From Pieris napi (lineage: Eukaryota; Arthropoda; Insecta; Lepidoptera; Pieridae), in NCBI RefSeq assembly GCF_905475465.1, contig NC_062253.1, positions 3,968,001 to 4,032,000 on the forward strand: DNA of 64,000 bases, given 5' to 3'. The position numbers and the translations under genes were made by a program. Below are positions 1 to 32,834 of the stretch, piece after piece. A model generated the notes under the pieces. The model worked only from the letters and a program-made list of their open reading frames with translations. It had not been told where the DNA came from and searched no databases. Numbering within the stretch: position 1 is the first letter of the stretch; every line of letters starts with the position of its first letter.

Positions 1-214
1 TGAAAGTTTGACCTATTCCAGCAATAGTGAGTCAGTGATCAGTTAACTGCCCAGTCATGAGTCAGCAATCGATACTTATCTTCTTAGAAGACATACTTTG
101 CATTCCAAATGCAATTAGGCTCTGGTATTATAGCTCTGTTGGACTATTATAATTATGTTCCTGGAACTTTTAACATATTGCTGTCATTCACGTAAATTTA
201 AAATGATACGTAAG

Positions 215-325
215 TAGGTTATCAGTATTTTGTACTAACAACTAAGCTATTACCACCGGGAATAGAACACAGGTTCTCCAGGTTATACGTCATACGCGTT
301 AACTACTATGCTACAGAAGCGGCAT
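215..325 (-). repeat. Degenerate tRNA-derived SINE fragment
   Basis: Read on the minus strand, this block resembles a tRNA gene. It has a box A-like stretch (TGTAGCATAGTAGTTAACGC) and, about 35 bases later, a box B-like stretch (TGTTCTATTCCCGG). It lacks a clean cloverleaf, so it is better read as the head of an old SINE than as a working tRNA. The body downstream is not recognisable. Confidence 0.35.
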
Positions 326-516
326 ATTGTCATTGAAAAAAAATTCATTCCTAATTTGGAAACGATAACTTTTATATATATATATGTTTTTGTCTTGATT
401 TGATTGACTACTTTAAGCAAAACGGTTATTGCACACTACACTACGCTAACACACTACTAACTAGATTGAAATTTATAGCTAAGTATGAATCTCGTATTTC
501 AAAATTGTCACCCTTA

Positions 517-697
517 AGCGGGCCATAGACGGACCGCATGTTGCAGTCAAGACCGCAATATGCGGTTTGCTCAGGAACTGCTCGAGCGGTCCGTGTATTT
601 TGGATATGAATTTAGTATGGAAACTGCAGATCGCCGTGCGGCAACCGCATATTGCAGTCGGTCTTGGCTGCAACATGCTGTCCGTCTATGGCCCGCT
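517..697. mobile_element. PIF/Harbinger-type MITE, 181 bp, TTA duplication
   Basis: The ends are inverted repeats of about 40 bp beginning agcgggccatagacgga, with only a few mismatches. They are flanked by a perfect TTA duplication (514-516 and 698-700). The interior carries short GC palindromes such as accgcaatatgcggt. The three-base TWA duplication is the hallmark of the PIF/Harbinger superfamily. The element has no coding capacity. Confidence 0.8.
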
Positions 698-824
698 TTA
701 CAGTCGAACTCAGAATCGTCAATTTGATTATGTTTATTCTTTAATTTAAATAAAGATAGTTAAATATATAAAGAACGCAACTTAGCTACGATGAAGGAAG
801 GTATAACACCAGTATTATACCTAG

Positions 825-962
825 TTTTTTTTTTTATGTTCCAGGAGGCAGACGGGCAGGAGGCTCACCTGATGTTAAGCGATACCGCCGCCCATGGACA
901 CTCGCACTGCCAGAAGACTCGCAAGCGCGCTGCTGGTCTTTTAAGAATTGGTACGCTTTTTT
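825..962 (-). mobile_element. 5'-truncated LINE 3' end (Jockey/CR1-like family)
   Basis: On the minus strand this is the last ~130 bp of the LINE found complete at 49.7-53.2 kb. It has the KGRQRT-type coding end, the cccatgggcggcggtatc block and the caggtgagcctcctg block, and ends in a poly-A tract (T run at 825-834). It is a dead insertion made by target-primed reverse transcription. Confidence 0.8.
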
Positions 963-3900
963 TTGCAAAGTTTGCATTTTCGCAAAATTATTTCCGAAAT
1001 ATGCAAACCTTTGATTACATGGAACTTTTGTAGGAACCTTTAAATTAACACTAAAACAAATTTCATTAAAACATCTGTATTATGTTAAAACACATTATGT
1101 CGTTTCCCCATTCATTGACGTCATTTGATGGAAACCTCGAATATGTTTCTAATCCCAACGTACGCACTTACGTTGGTAAAATGATTTTTACGATTAAATC
1201 TTAAATAATTTTTCGTTTACTGAATAGAGTTTTCCGACTGTATCTCACATTCTTGACAAAATATTTTCTTTATTATATTATTATCAATTCTCGATACTTG
1301 AAATAACTAAAAAAACTGTTATATATTAAAACAGGTGGTATGACTTTAAATTTAAATATTTACGCTAACGTGTATTTCAAGGTGAAGTTCACGACTAACG
1401 ATCACGGATAACACGTTGTAAATTAGGAATTTAACTTTTTTAATAGCATTTTAGTTACATAACCATGTATATGAAAACGAAAACAGTTATATATAACTTA
1501 TCATCCACGTTAGTGAACAAGATGACGTAGTTAAAAATAACTGTCACATTTACCATCTGTATGTTTATATTATATTATTAAAATGTTTTAAATTCAACCT
1601 ATTGAAAACAATTTAATAGATTTCAGATTAACTAGTACAAGTTAAGCATTCGATTGTTCTGCATAACATTGGCAACTACGAAACAATGAAATAATTTAAA
1701 CATTATTTACTTTTAAATTTGTATTTTAAGTTTACAAACTAGGGTATCAAAAAGAATGGTTTGTATGGCAGTGAGTAACTGGCGCGTTATGCAGTCGCGG
1801 CTGGGTGCGCAGTAAATATTAATTAGGATAGTCGGCGCCAACACTGGCTATTCATTTAATAGTTCATAATTTAATTGACCATAGCTCTAACTGCCTGAAA
1901 ATTAATAAGCTCTCAATGTGTATAGCAAAATCATAGAACAAAACTATTCTCATGTACTCAGAAACTTTCAGGACAGGTATTTTAAAACAACTAACTTTAA
2001 CTTTCAAAATATTAAAAATATAGTAAAAATTAATATTTTATAAGCATTTGTAAATTGGTTGGCTCCTGGTTACAGTAACTTACAAGTTTTAGATAAAGAA
2101 TTCCTAAGAAACAAAGCCTTTTATTCTTAGGGACCAACATTGGAAAGATAAGATCGAGAAATAGGCCAAACTAGAAGTTCTTGCTTAAATAGGGCCCACA
2201 AACTAAATACCTTGTTACTTATAAGTTTAGAGTTGCTTGAAGGTTCTAAATGATAATAAAAACATTTTAAACTGTAATTTTATATGTACATAACAAACTA
2301 AGCTAGGACAAACAAAGAGATTGGAGAAGGAATGGAACACTGTGAGGATTTGCTTAAATACGGATTTGATGCATTCCAAAGTTAATAAATGATTTGTACT
2401 GGTCTCAGGAAAGCAAAACAGTAGACAATTAAATGGAAAGACAAGCATCCCAATACGGTAAGAAACTGAACAGGAAGATATCAGTAAAATTAAGCTTTTT
2501 TTTGATCAAACAATAAAAGATTTCTATTCATATAGAGAAAGTAGTGTTGCTAACAGTAGTACATAGGCAAAGTAATAAAATACATAAATATATAATCAGC
2601 AAATATGAAAATAAGGGCCTTAAGCAACTTTGATGTAAAATTTATATGGTTTTTGGTTCTATCATTTTCTAATAAATAAAATATTAATAATAGACAATCA
2701 CAAAAATTTTGTATTAATTTGCACAGAGATTGGAATCCTATAAGTACTATAAAAAGTATCTATCATTGTATTTTTATAAAAGCTTGTAGGTAAGTACTTA
2801 CCTAAGCCATTAATTCCTTATCAATACAATCTGTTTTGCACTCTGACTGATAGACAAAGATAATAATGATAAAACAATATATGTCAAAAAGTGCACCATT
2901 TAACATTTTTATATATTTTCTTCTAATGTCCTAAAAATAGTCAAAGTAAACTTTTATTTATTTTTGTTAAAATAGATTATATAAAATAAGTCTTTGAGGT
3001 TAGTTCCTTTCTAAGATCTTTAATATCAATATTTCATTTAAAAATATAAAACAATGGAAAATTTTAAAAATTTATAGGGTGGGGTTTTCTTGTATTTGGC
3101 GAATGCAGGCATGACATACGGTGAAGATAGAAGAAAATATTAAAATTTATTAATAAACATGACAGACAAAACAGAATTAAAGAGTAAATAACTTACCAAT
3201 TAATTTATGTGTAAAGTGCGTTCTGTTGTAGATTTTTTCAAAATTATGAATCCGTTGACCACAAAGAAATAACACTTGAGTATATTATAATAAAAAACTA
3301 ATAAATCTAGTCACAATTGAACGACAATGGCGAACTTCGTGAAATAATCACACCACTACGAAATTCATTTTAATATGGCACATATACAAATATTTCAGCG
3401 GATTAATTTAAACACCTAACATATACAAAACAAACGTTCTTGTTTTTATGTAACTCAAACTAATATGAACGCGAAAAGTTCTAAATTCTTATCTCGCCGC
3501 GTTCGACATTCAACAAGACATGAAAAAATAGAGTTAAGCCTTGAGACTTGAGAGTTGCTTTGGAATTTGGATAAAAATTAAAAATATTGCGCACGCATCC
3601 AAATTCTGATATATCTGACTTTGACAATTATCATTTGGCAGTTGATACGTATATAGATAAATACATATGACTCAAACCAGAGGTTATATAAAAGTCTTTA
3701 GTGATTGTAGAAGAAATATTTAATTTAGTACGCTGTACGGGCTAGTTGCACTTTTTTTTTCATTTATTTACCTGCTTTCACATCTAAATTAAATATCAAA
3801 CATGTGTGGAAAGTTACCAACAAAAACGGGAAATTCTATAACCTTGCTTGCTTATCAGGGGCGAACTGTCATCGATTATCTAGTGATAGACTTTTGACGC

Positions 3901-4050
3901 CTGACATGATTGTCAAATATCCATTAAAATTTATCTGACGTGTTTTAAAGTGGATGCTGTTTTATTATCTTTCAAAATATTTTGCAAGTATTTTGCACAA
4001 TTTGAATTTCGACTTCATTATAAAAATAAGTAAACATACTGGTATCATCC
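963..4050. other. AT-rich intergenic DNA, no gene recognised
   Basis: I see no coding exon or known repeat here. On the minus strand, about 3290-3198 reads like an untranslated first exon ending in a good splice donor (ATTG|gtaagttatt). No downstream coding exon could be linked to it. The part just before 4051 presumably holds the FAM8A1-like promoter. Confidence 0.4.
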
Positions 4051-5420
4051 ATGTCTGAAACAGAACGACAGAATTTAACGGAGCAAGATGGTGTCACGGG
4101 TGCTAGCGGCGATCAGCCTGCAAGTGAACGAGAGGCATATTTTCAGGCATTAAGATTATGGATACAACAGGCGCAAATGTATCAAAACTTATCGTCATGT
4201 TTTCCCTACTATATGATGAGTTTACAAGGCATCCAAAGCAATCAAACGAATGTTCCTTTACTTAATAATAATTACCAATTTCAAGGACAACAGTTTCCAT
4301 TTCAAGTCCCGATTCCTCCGAGGGCTACCCCTGACGCCCAAGCTCCTGTTCCAACATTAAGTCCTGCTGAAGGTGTGCATTTTTTGATGTAAAATCATTT
4401 TTAACATATACTTATGTAAGTAGGGGTGTGATTACAAATTCCAATACTACATAAAGCTAAATGATCATGATGTATACAAACAATTTTGTGTGTAACAAGT
4501 TTAAGTGTTGATGTAAATTTTGTTTGTATGTTTTCAGTTATACAAAGGCATGGTGGCTATGAGTATGTTATTCCTCCACTTTATAAGAGGCTCTTAGCTG
4601 AATTTATAGATTTCATGCTGTTGTTTATTTTAAAGCTCATAGTTACCTTCATAGCTGTGGATATGTTTGACATCATGTATGTATTAGCCATGTAACATAT
4701 TATGTAATAGATACCTTATATAATATTTGTAATACAAAAATCAAATAATCAATTGTGATAAATTGATTTTTAATAAAAAAATAAATACAACTTCTATTAT
4801 AATATGAATGTGTACAAGTAATTATACAAATGATATAATTTATTTCTTTGTTTCAGTGATTTAGAAAAATTTGATATAAACAAATTAAGTGAAAACTATG
4901 ATGACTACAAATATGCCATGGAACTGACATCGGAAATTTTATTACTTGAAATTATTTACAGGATTATTGTTTGTTTCTTTGAGGTATATTGTTATAAACT
5001 ATTTAAATTCTGTACTATCAATGCATTATAAAAGCCATTATTTTATTAAGTAAACAAACATACAAAACAAATTATAACTTAACTTTTACATTATAGGCAT
5101 ACTGTCTGAGTGGCGGCGTTGGACGTTTGGGAGGTATGACACCTGGCAAAGGTTTACTTGGTCTTCGAGTGGTCACAGCCTCTGCAGTTGTCCTTGTAGA
5201 AGGCCGTCCAAAGGAAACAGTCCTGTTGTATCCTGGTCGACCAGTATCTTTTACTGTAGCGTTGGTACGCTCACTCCTAAAAAATTTCCTCATATCTCTC
5301 TTATTTCCTCTATGTCTTATTTTGTTTGTATTCCGTTTTAACAGGACAGGGTATGACCTGTTATGTGGTGTCATAGTTGTCGAAGAAAATTTATATCCCC
5401 CTAGACGACATGCACCATAA
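4051..5420 (+). CDS. FAM8A1: FAM8A1-like RDD-domain membrane protein (4 exons, complete)
   Basis: The exons are 4051-4372, 4538-4676, 4857-4983 and 5097-5420. All introns are GT-AG and the phases join cleanly, giving 303 aa. Residues 1-107 are a polar, Q-rich N-terminal part. The RDD domain follows. It starts at about residue 120 with PPLYKRLLAEFIDF (conserved R and D), has a hydrophobic first membrane segment, a Gly-rich loop (GGMTPGKGLLGLRVV) and a last membrane segment (LLFPLCLILFVF), then RTGYDLLCGVIVVEE. Mammalian FAM8A1 is an ER membrane protein that helps assemble the HRD1 ubiquitin-ligase complex of ER-associated degradation. The same role here is inferred from family membership. The start is the first ATG of an open exon and is followed by MSETERQN. 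The next gene on the same strand is Rab6, 2.05 kb downstream. The introns are short (113-180 bp), unlike those of Rab6. Confidence 0.92.
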
Positions 5421-5504
5421 TTTTTTCAAATCTATCTAATAATTATTGCATAGGTACAAATACTACATTCTTTATTTAAATGTAATTGAATGTGATTTTT
5501 AATT

Positions 5505-5510
5505 AATAAA
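5505..5510 (+). terminator. Poly(A) signal of the FAM8A1-like gene
   Basis: A canonical AATAAA lies 85 bp after the stop codon in AT-rich 3' sequence. It is a likely 3'-end signal; no transcript evidence is available. Confidence 0.5.
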
Positions 5511-5587
5511 AATGTATCTAGAAACAAAATTATCATAGGGAAACAGTTACTAGGTTTATGTTTAGGTTACATTTAGGTTTACGTTTA

Positions 5588-6002
5588 AGCCGGTTGCAGA
5601 CCGAAAACTAAGCTAGAAATAAATATCGTGCACACCAACAGCTAAGCCAAAGCTCAGTCAGTGTGGTGTACTTCAATTAGACGGACGTTGCTCGCCATGA
5701 TTGTTTAACAGTCTCAATAAATTGCTCCATAATCGCTACTAAACGATCGTGCGTACAACAAAGAACACTGGACAGCACTGGTGAAGGATGTGCAAAGGGT
5801 GTGCGGGGTAGTGGGAGGGGCTTAGCTTAGCTCGTGTAGCTGCGCATCGGCATACACAACTAACTTAGCTTTGCATATTTTAGTTAGCTCACATAGCTTA
5901 GTTCGCATAGTTTGTGGTCTGCACACAAGTATGGAAAACTGCGTCAGCTATGCGAGCTCAGCTAAACTAACATTTTACGTAGCTCTTGGTCTGCAACCCG
6001 TA
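5588..6002. mobile_element. PIF/Harbinger-type MITE, 415 bp, TTA duplication
   Basis: The inverted ends share the core ggttgcagacc (left end agccggttgcagacc, right end by reverse complement tacgggttgcagacc). They are flanked by TTA at 5585-5587 and 6003-6005. The interior is filled with repeated agct and ttagct words (for example agctcacatagcttag). It has no ORF and lies between the FAM8A1-like gene and Rab6. Confidence 0.75.
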
Positions 6003-7330
6003 TTAGTAACAGAATATTAAAATAAAATAGATATTGCTATATGCTACAAAAATCTCAGCTGTTGGCTGCATAAAATTTACCAATATGAAGCTTGAAATTA
6101 AAAATGCTACTAAAGGTAGTTTTGGTTTTTGGAAGTAATCTATTTTATTGTAATTTGTATATATCCTGATTCTTATATTAGTATTCAGTTATTTGCAATG
6201 ACTCTTCCAAGAGGACTATAAATAAGACCAAAGATGCCATCATTTATTATATATTCAGGTTTTTCTTATGATTTTTATTGGTACTTTATACTAAGCTCAG
6301 TCAGGAAATATTATTTATCAATATTTTGGCTGTATAAGGCGTATAAAGTATGTAATAAAATTAAGGTATAAAGAATAAATTGGAAATGATAAATCCTAGT
6401 TGTAGTTGTGCCATTAAAATGCTACACACATGCCAATTGATGTAATTTTTAAATAATGACTTAATTTCTAAATCAATTGGTGTACAACATCAAGGATTGG
6501 GGTATTTCTTCTAATCACATAATATGAACAGATATGATTCATAAAAAACTAAATATTGCACATGAAATTTAAATTTTGTAATTATACTTGTGCTTTTGTT
6601 TTACACTTTTTTTTCTAAATAAATTTTTATTTCATGAAATTAATGTTTTGAAGCCTTTTCAATGTGTATGACTATAAAAACGAAGTTGTATTGTTGTTAA
6701 AAAAAATTGTTTTGCAGTGCGTTGTATATAACCATTTACATCTCCAAGTCGACAGTTGTCTGCTAGAAATACCAAATTTATTCCGACGTTATTTTGGATA
6801 CTTCAGAGGTTCATTTTTTGAAACAATGGGTTTAAGTTGAACGACGTTTATCTTAATTGCTAAAATCTTTAACTTTTCTGTTATTTGAATAGGTTCTTCT
6901 AAACACTTAACTTTACCAATAAACATACAAAACAATTTTTTTTTTTAATATTAAATCGGAAACAGACCGATTGAAACAATCAATATTCATTCATGATTCA
7001 ACTCTGAAGTCTGAATTCAAAATAATTCAAATAGATTGCATTGCAAAATGCAAATGCCAAATGCTTACGAATATTAAATAACATTAAAATGTCAAATGTC
7101 ATTAGTGACGTTGCGATTATAATCGGATTCATGGATTTGGTTCTTTAGGCACTGTAACACTGGTAACATTATTGCATACTTTTACAAAAAAACGTAAATA
7201 TTTTTACAAATAAAATTTAATTTTTTTGTCAACACCGAAATAAATTTTATTTAATGGAAGTAACTTTCTTCTGAATAAAATAATTGCTGAGTTGGCTCTT
7301 GCGTAGAACGTCGTAGAATGTACTGACTAC
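6003..7330. other. Intergenic region with two overlapping exon-like ORFs
   Basis: The region is mostly AT-rich. On the plus strand, 6718-6840 is open for 40 codons after a strong acceptor (ttgttttgcag). On the minus strand, 6926-6789 is a 45-codon ATG-started ORF with a possible AATAAA further on. Neither has recognisable homology. The 3' part (about 7330-7470, GC-richer) is the likely Rab6 promoter and leader. Confidence 0.4.
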
Positions 7331-7443
7331 TGACATTCAGTCTGTCGTAACGTGGCGGCGCTGCGCTCGTGTGCCGCAGGAGTGGCCTGCTGTCAGTTTA
7401 AGTAGTTTTCTGTGATAAGAAATACTGTGAAATTATAGTTTAG

Positions 7444-27403
<19,960 letters not shown>

Positions 27404-28941
27404 ACGGCTTAAAGTGCCTACTTTATATCTTTTTATGTGCCCCGCTTAGATGTGATCCAATATGTGTCGAGCGCACAATTTTACGTTTATTACGAATAGT
27501 TTAAGCAAAAGTTTAATTTACGTTTTCCACATTAGAACAGCATCTTCAGCAAAAGCTTCTCCATGGCTTAACACAAACTTAGCTTGCGTCTACATACGCG
27601 TGCTAAATACGCTCTGGGGACGCATTTTATTAAAAAAAATTGAATTTACATTTACTACTTGATTTTACGTATACGTATAGGTCGTGCTAAGGGTGCAGAT
27701 TTATCAGTGTTGTACACTAACGAACCGTATATGATAAAATACGAGACGTAAATGGTTTCGAAAGTGTCGAATCATTATATTTAAAAGAATCATATGTTCT
27801 TCTGTGGAATACGTAAAAACCTTGCTAAATAGAGCTTTTCTTGTGGAAAAGAATGACATCTTGAACTTAATGCTTCCGATTTTGAAAAGCTCTATTTAGG
27901 TAAAATAATTTATGTGCCTAAATTTGTCAATGCGTTACGTTTGTATGGCGCTAAGTTGCGATGCACTAGGCAATTTAAACTCTGTTCTTCGTTCGTCAGA
28001 CTTAAGGTACTTTAGGGTTTCTTTTCTTTACCAATTGACTGTAATCAATTGATTTTAATAAGTGAAAATTACAAGCTTATGATGTTATAACGTCGGGCGG
28101 ACTAAAGCTCAGTTGTGATAGAATGAATTTATGTATTGGATTGTTGACTGATATTGCATAGAATTTCTTTTAAATAAACTGGCTTTTGACGGCTCTATAA
28201 TTTCTAATATAGAAACAGGAAAATGTCAAAATCTGTGTCAACTATTCGTATGAAAAGTTTATTTAATATTGTGGAAATCTAAATAAATTTGACAGGAATG
28301 GTATTAATGCAAACAACTCTTGATAGATTTTTCTTTTTTATCGATTAAACAATTGATATCTACTGTTTCTGTCTGTCTTCATAGCTTAATTAGTATTGTT
28401 AAAAAAATGGCGGATCAGAAAGAAAAGAAACAAAACATTTATTCTTAGTTTAGCTATTGGAGAGTGAGACGTGTTCAGCTATTCAGACAATGATAATCAG
28501 TTTGGAGGGAAAGGTTCAAGGTCTTACTCTTAATGGATTTATCGGACTTTAAACAACGTATTTAACTTAGCGTCTATTGCAAACGAGGTCTGTTTTCCGA
28601 CGTAATATGACTGTACTGCGATAGTTCTTATAATAATTGGTCCGCCTGGCCATCGCAATCTGTGCATAGTTGATTTGCTTCAACGATCTCTCTTATATTA
28701 TCTAGATTAATAGGCATTTTCTTCTATTAGATTTATATTTAAGCACAACTAGTGGATTTATTTATTTAGGAAACTGTTAAGTAGCGATTTTCGACTTCAA
28801 TTTAGCTCACACTGCCGTAAATAAATTTGGAATTCATGTTATTCGACCTAAACGCAGACTACGCCTAATGTCTAGCTAAAAAAAACATTAACATTTCGTT
28901 ACCATGGTAACAATATTTGAAATTTACATTTTGTAGATTTA
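27404..28941. other. 3' flank of Rab6, no further gene
   Basis: AT-rich. A perfect 15-bp inverted repeat (27826-27840 and 27884-27898, aaatagagctttt) lies 423 bp after the 6b stop. A possible poly(A) signal AATAAA is at 28173-28178. No coding exon was recognised. Confidence 0.4.
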
Positions 28942-29181
28942 GGTTCTGTTTCACAATCTATGGTTAAAGTGCCAAATAGCTATGCAACACATAAATTATT
29001 TGGAAGATAAATTGTGCTATTTGACACTTTATCGGACTCATAACTTATGATGGACTTTATGTGACGAATAGCGCTATCTGCCAGTCGTGAAACGCAACAG
29101 TAGTGTTTATCCTACCAATAAGTAATAAATAGCTAATTTGGAACTTATGTAGAACTTATCCGTACATTGTGAAACAGACCC
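28942..29181. mobile_element. PIF/Harbinger-type MITE, 240 bp, TTA duplication
   Basis: The inverted ends share tctgtttcacaat (left ggttctgtttcacaatctatgg, right by complement gggtctgtttcacaatgtacgg). They are flanked by TTA at 28939-28941 and 29182-29184. There are internal palindromic words such as ggaacttatg and agttcc. It lies in the Rab6-bib interval. Confidence 0.8.
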
Positions 29182-29184
29182 TTA

Positions 29185-29887
29185 GTAAGAATAATGACTC
29201 CCGCAAGCTAAGATGCAATACGTTTTTGATATACGGAAATCACATATTCAACGATATGCAATGCGGATACTTACTAGAAGTGAGTGAGACTGTTCATAGC
29301 AGAACTGACCGATCCGAACAATCTCTCATTCCCCGCTCTCGCAGCTTAAGTTCCTCGACCGGAGAGCGACCTTTTTGTGAAGCGTATGAGGGTAATACTG
29401 TGATTAAAAACGTATTAAGAAAATATTGTTGCCATGGTTACGATGTATTTGTTCTATAGATTTAAAAAATATTAAGCTGTAAGTCTATTATACTTATTTT
29501 ACGTAAGAATTTTTAGTTTGATGGTAAATGGACTGGAAATTGATACAACGATTTGTTTAAATGGCTTATGAAATGTAAAAATTTGTATTCATTAATTTCC
29601 ACTTCATAAATTGCGATTGGTACGAAGATCTATTTAATGGACTGGCGGGTGTCTGCGTTGATGGTTTTAGTGTAATAGTATCGATACGTTTTATAGTATT
29701 TTGTATGCAATTGTTAGTGTAACGTTTTGTACGAAACGTGCTTAGCTTTCATCAATAGATATTGTTTTTTTCGTAATTATTCAATACTAGCATAATGTTC
29801 TGGATAATAAATGCATTTTAAATATTTGTGGTTTCATTTTCAATTATGATCTCTATGGGCTTAGTGGCTCGGCGCACGATTTCTTAA
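29185..29887. other. Intergenic DNA, unassigned
   Basis: The first 275 bases are GC-richer and open for 96 codons from an ATG at 29169, inside the MITE end, but show no recognisable domain. The rest is AT-rich with nothing supportable. Confidence 0.3.
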
Positions 29888-30123
29888 ACAATTGGAGGTC
29901 GTATTTCCCAGGGACCGACCCCACCAGGAGTCGATTCCACAGTTCGCTAGTTCGTAAAAAACACTCTTGTCAGCGGACCGTGGAAGACTCCGTCAAGGTG
30001 ATTTGGATCAAATTTTGAGTTAATACGGCTCGTACGGTGGTGAAACGAAGCTAGAGGGATCAACCTAAACAACTCTTCAGAACATTCTCCACAGTACTAT
30101 TTGTAGAATACGCTTAGAGACGC
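29888..30123 (-). mobile_element. Decayed LINE fragment (relative of the 32.1 kb copy)
   Basis: By complement it matches the minus-strand LINE piece at 32119-32495 (ggaggtcgtat, gattccacagttcgctagttcg, gcggaccgtggaag, cggctcgtacggtg, gagggatcaacc). It lacks the poly-A end and has several indels. Confidence 0.7.
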
Positions 30124-32118
30124 ATGCAGCATAGGAGAGAATTAAAAGCCTTTCCAAATCTGGATGTGAGTAGGAATCTACGGAAAAACTTCGCAGGCGT
30201 ATTTGAAACGGGCTACTATTTGTTTCTCAGGAAGCTGTTGTATAGATTCGCTCCGAAATATGTTATATTTTTGCGACCGTATTTATACAGCTGCTTAATG
30301 TTAATTAATTTTGTGTTCAATAACTCTTAGTCCGAATTCTAGATCCGCCTTTGATTCGAATGGAGTTCAATTCATTCAGAACTCGAACCTGTTACCAAGA
30401 AATTAACTAGATCGGTTAAAACATTAACAATAAAAAAACAATTAAAACTGGAAGTAATATATTTACAGTTAAATATCGCCAAATGTTACAACAGTTTGAT
30501 TTAATATTAAAATGTAGATTACAAAATCTACGAATTAATAAAACCTTAATCTTAAACAAATTTTTGGAAGCCTTAAATTAATTTATGACAGTCTTATTGT
30601 GTAGGTATAGTTTTATTAAAACTTATTTCACATGTATTAAATTAAACTGATTTAAATAAATCAGAATGATTATGACAGCGACATCTACAATCTGCCGCTA
30701 AAACCAGTACAATACAACATAATACGCAACCATGATGCGTTTCGCTTGATTGGTCGAAAGGAAAAATGGGCATTGATGCAAACTTAGCGCTTTCACCGCT
30801 AGATATAGTGGAGTTTCTGATTAATTAGCGCTGAAAGAGATTGATAAACTTCTAGACCGCAATCAAGCGATTTTTTGGATATCCAGCGCACTTTCGTAAC
30901 TTCGGTCGAGTCGCCTCTCTGGTTAAGACAGCTCAGTAACAATTAAGCTAAACGCGTCATCGATCCGTCTTTTACATTCTAACCCGCTGATTCTGGCTGT
31001 TGAACCTAAAAAGGAATCGCAAACATTCTTTCACTCACACAAATATATAGAAAATGGTGTTAGTGCATCCAACAAGTTGTATGTATATCAAGTGGGTATG
31101 GAATACTTGACGAAACAAAATTCTCAATGGAACCAACAAACAACAATCTTTTAATAGGCAATTAAACCAACTTTCTTTCTTCTAAGCCTAATAATCTTCT
31201 AGAATTCTTGGAATTGGAAAACCCTAGATACCACGGGCACATGAAGTAAGATTAATAACAAGAATATTTAAAATGATTAAATACTCTATGATATAATATT
31301 TTAAATGCTTGTATTGTGTCAGTAAAGTACCCAAAACAATTATTATTTCGACAGAATTCAAACCACGGACCTCCGTATTAGTCTAAAGAGGCTGTGCAGT
31401 TTAACTTACATAACAATAAACACTAATTTAATGACTTTAATAACTTTGGTAATCTTCGTATTAAGAACATTAAAAATTATTTACATTAAATTACCAGTAC
31501 GTTAGCCTAAAATGTTGATTTTATAGTTTCTCATATAGTTATTAATAGGACCCATATTTCTGAACAATTTAAGTACTTAGATAATTAAATATCTGCTTTG
31601 AATATTTCCCGTTTATTCACGAAACTAAATCAGTAATCGTTCAATTCGTCTCTTTCTGTGCTTTACTTAAAACAGTTTTATTACAATAATTTAGTTTCGT
31701 GACATAAACTTACGTATGTTTACAAGTTTGTATAATCTAATTCGTTGTACTAAATATAAAGACATAATTTATTTTTAAATGTAAAACATGGTAACTTTAT
31801 GTTGGAAATACTTAAAAAGTCTTTGAATTAAACATTTATGTTAGGTTAGGCTAAAATTCAAACTTTTAGCTGTCTCTTCATCACAGCTAATACTTTAGCT
31901 GATAACATTGATTTGGTTTTTATAAATAAGGGATATATTATAGAAATATAATTTTGAGTTTACCTGAAAAGTCACAAATGAAATTAACCTCAAAACATTA
32001 ACTAAACAACTCTAAGAAGGTTTATGGCACCTTATTTAAAAATACGTTTCTATTATTAAAATATTAATTCTATTTCAATATTAACAACACTTTTTTACTT
32101 GAACAAAGGGCATATTAT
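30124..32118. other. Intergenic DNA, nothing recognised
   Basis: AT-rich except 30660-30960, which is GC-richer and has short inverted words (tcgcttgattg near 30748 and its complement near 30871). This is perhaps an old repeat, but no family could be named. Confidence 0.3.
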
Positions 32119-32495
32119 TTTTTTTTTTTTTTTTATATAATAGGGGGGCAAACGAGCTTGCGGGACGACCAAAAAGGGTAGTCCACGCAGCCCATAGACA
32201 CCCATTTTAGTGGGTGCGTTGCCGGCCTTTGAGGGAGGAGTAGGCTCGTTTTTTAAAAATTTGGAGGTCGTATCTCTGAGGGAAGACCCCCCCCGGGAGC
32301 CGATTCCACAGTTCACTAGTTCGCAAAAGAAAATGCCTAGTGAAGCGGACCGTGGAAGACCTCCAACCATCAAGATGATGCTGGTGAAATTTAGAGGTCG
32401 TTCGGCTCGTACGGTGTTGAAAAGAGGCAGGAGGGATCAACCCAAACAATTCTTCAGAACACTCTCCGTAATAAATTTTGTAAAAAACGCAAAGA
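32119..32495 (-). mobile_element. 5'-truncated LINE, second family of the Jockey/CR1-like group
   Basis: The minus-strand frame (about 32449-32207) reads [47 protein letters not shown] and KGRQRTH. It is clearly homologous to the C-terminus of the full LINE (FGLIPAAEFRHRTSR, LWNQLPSEVFP, KGRQRTR), but its tail (gtcccgcaagctcgtttgcc plus poly-A) differs. It is a truncated, dead copy 0.5 kb beyond the bib 3' end. Confidence 0.8.
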
Positions 32496-32834
32496 GACGC
32501 TTAACATACATATATATATATAATGGAGCCTGTGATGACTTCCATATTATCCAATACGTATGGGATTTGACGTAAGGGAGTCGCACTTAGAGCTGACACA
32601 TTTATGAATATCCCCATGTCATTCAATAGACCAAAACGTTCACAGACCAATAAAGACGGTTATAATGAATCAGTTGTTTGTTAAACCACAATTTAATTCA
32701 CATACAATAAATGAACTTACCAGCTAATATTTACATATGCAATTAAAATACTGATATTTTTTTGAGTAAATATAAGAATATGATATTCAGTTATATTATT
32801 TTGGATAGCGATAGTAAGACATATCGGCAATTGT

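Noticed and set aside
2227..2448. 73-codon minus-strand open frame rich in Phe/Leu/Cys
   Set aside because: Low-complexity hydrophobic translation of AT-rich DNA, with no splice context or recognisable domain.
29169..29459. 96-codon plus-strand open frame
   Set aside because: Its start lies inside a MITE terminal repeat and no domain is visible; probably chance, although the segment is GC-richer than its surroundings.
32210..32575. 121-codon plus-strand open frame
   Set aside because: Antisense shadow of a minus-strand LINE fragment.
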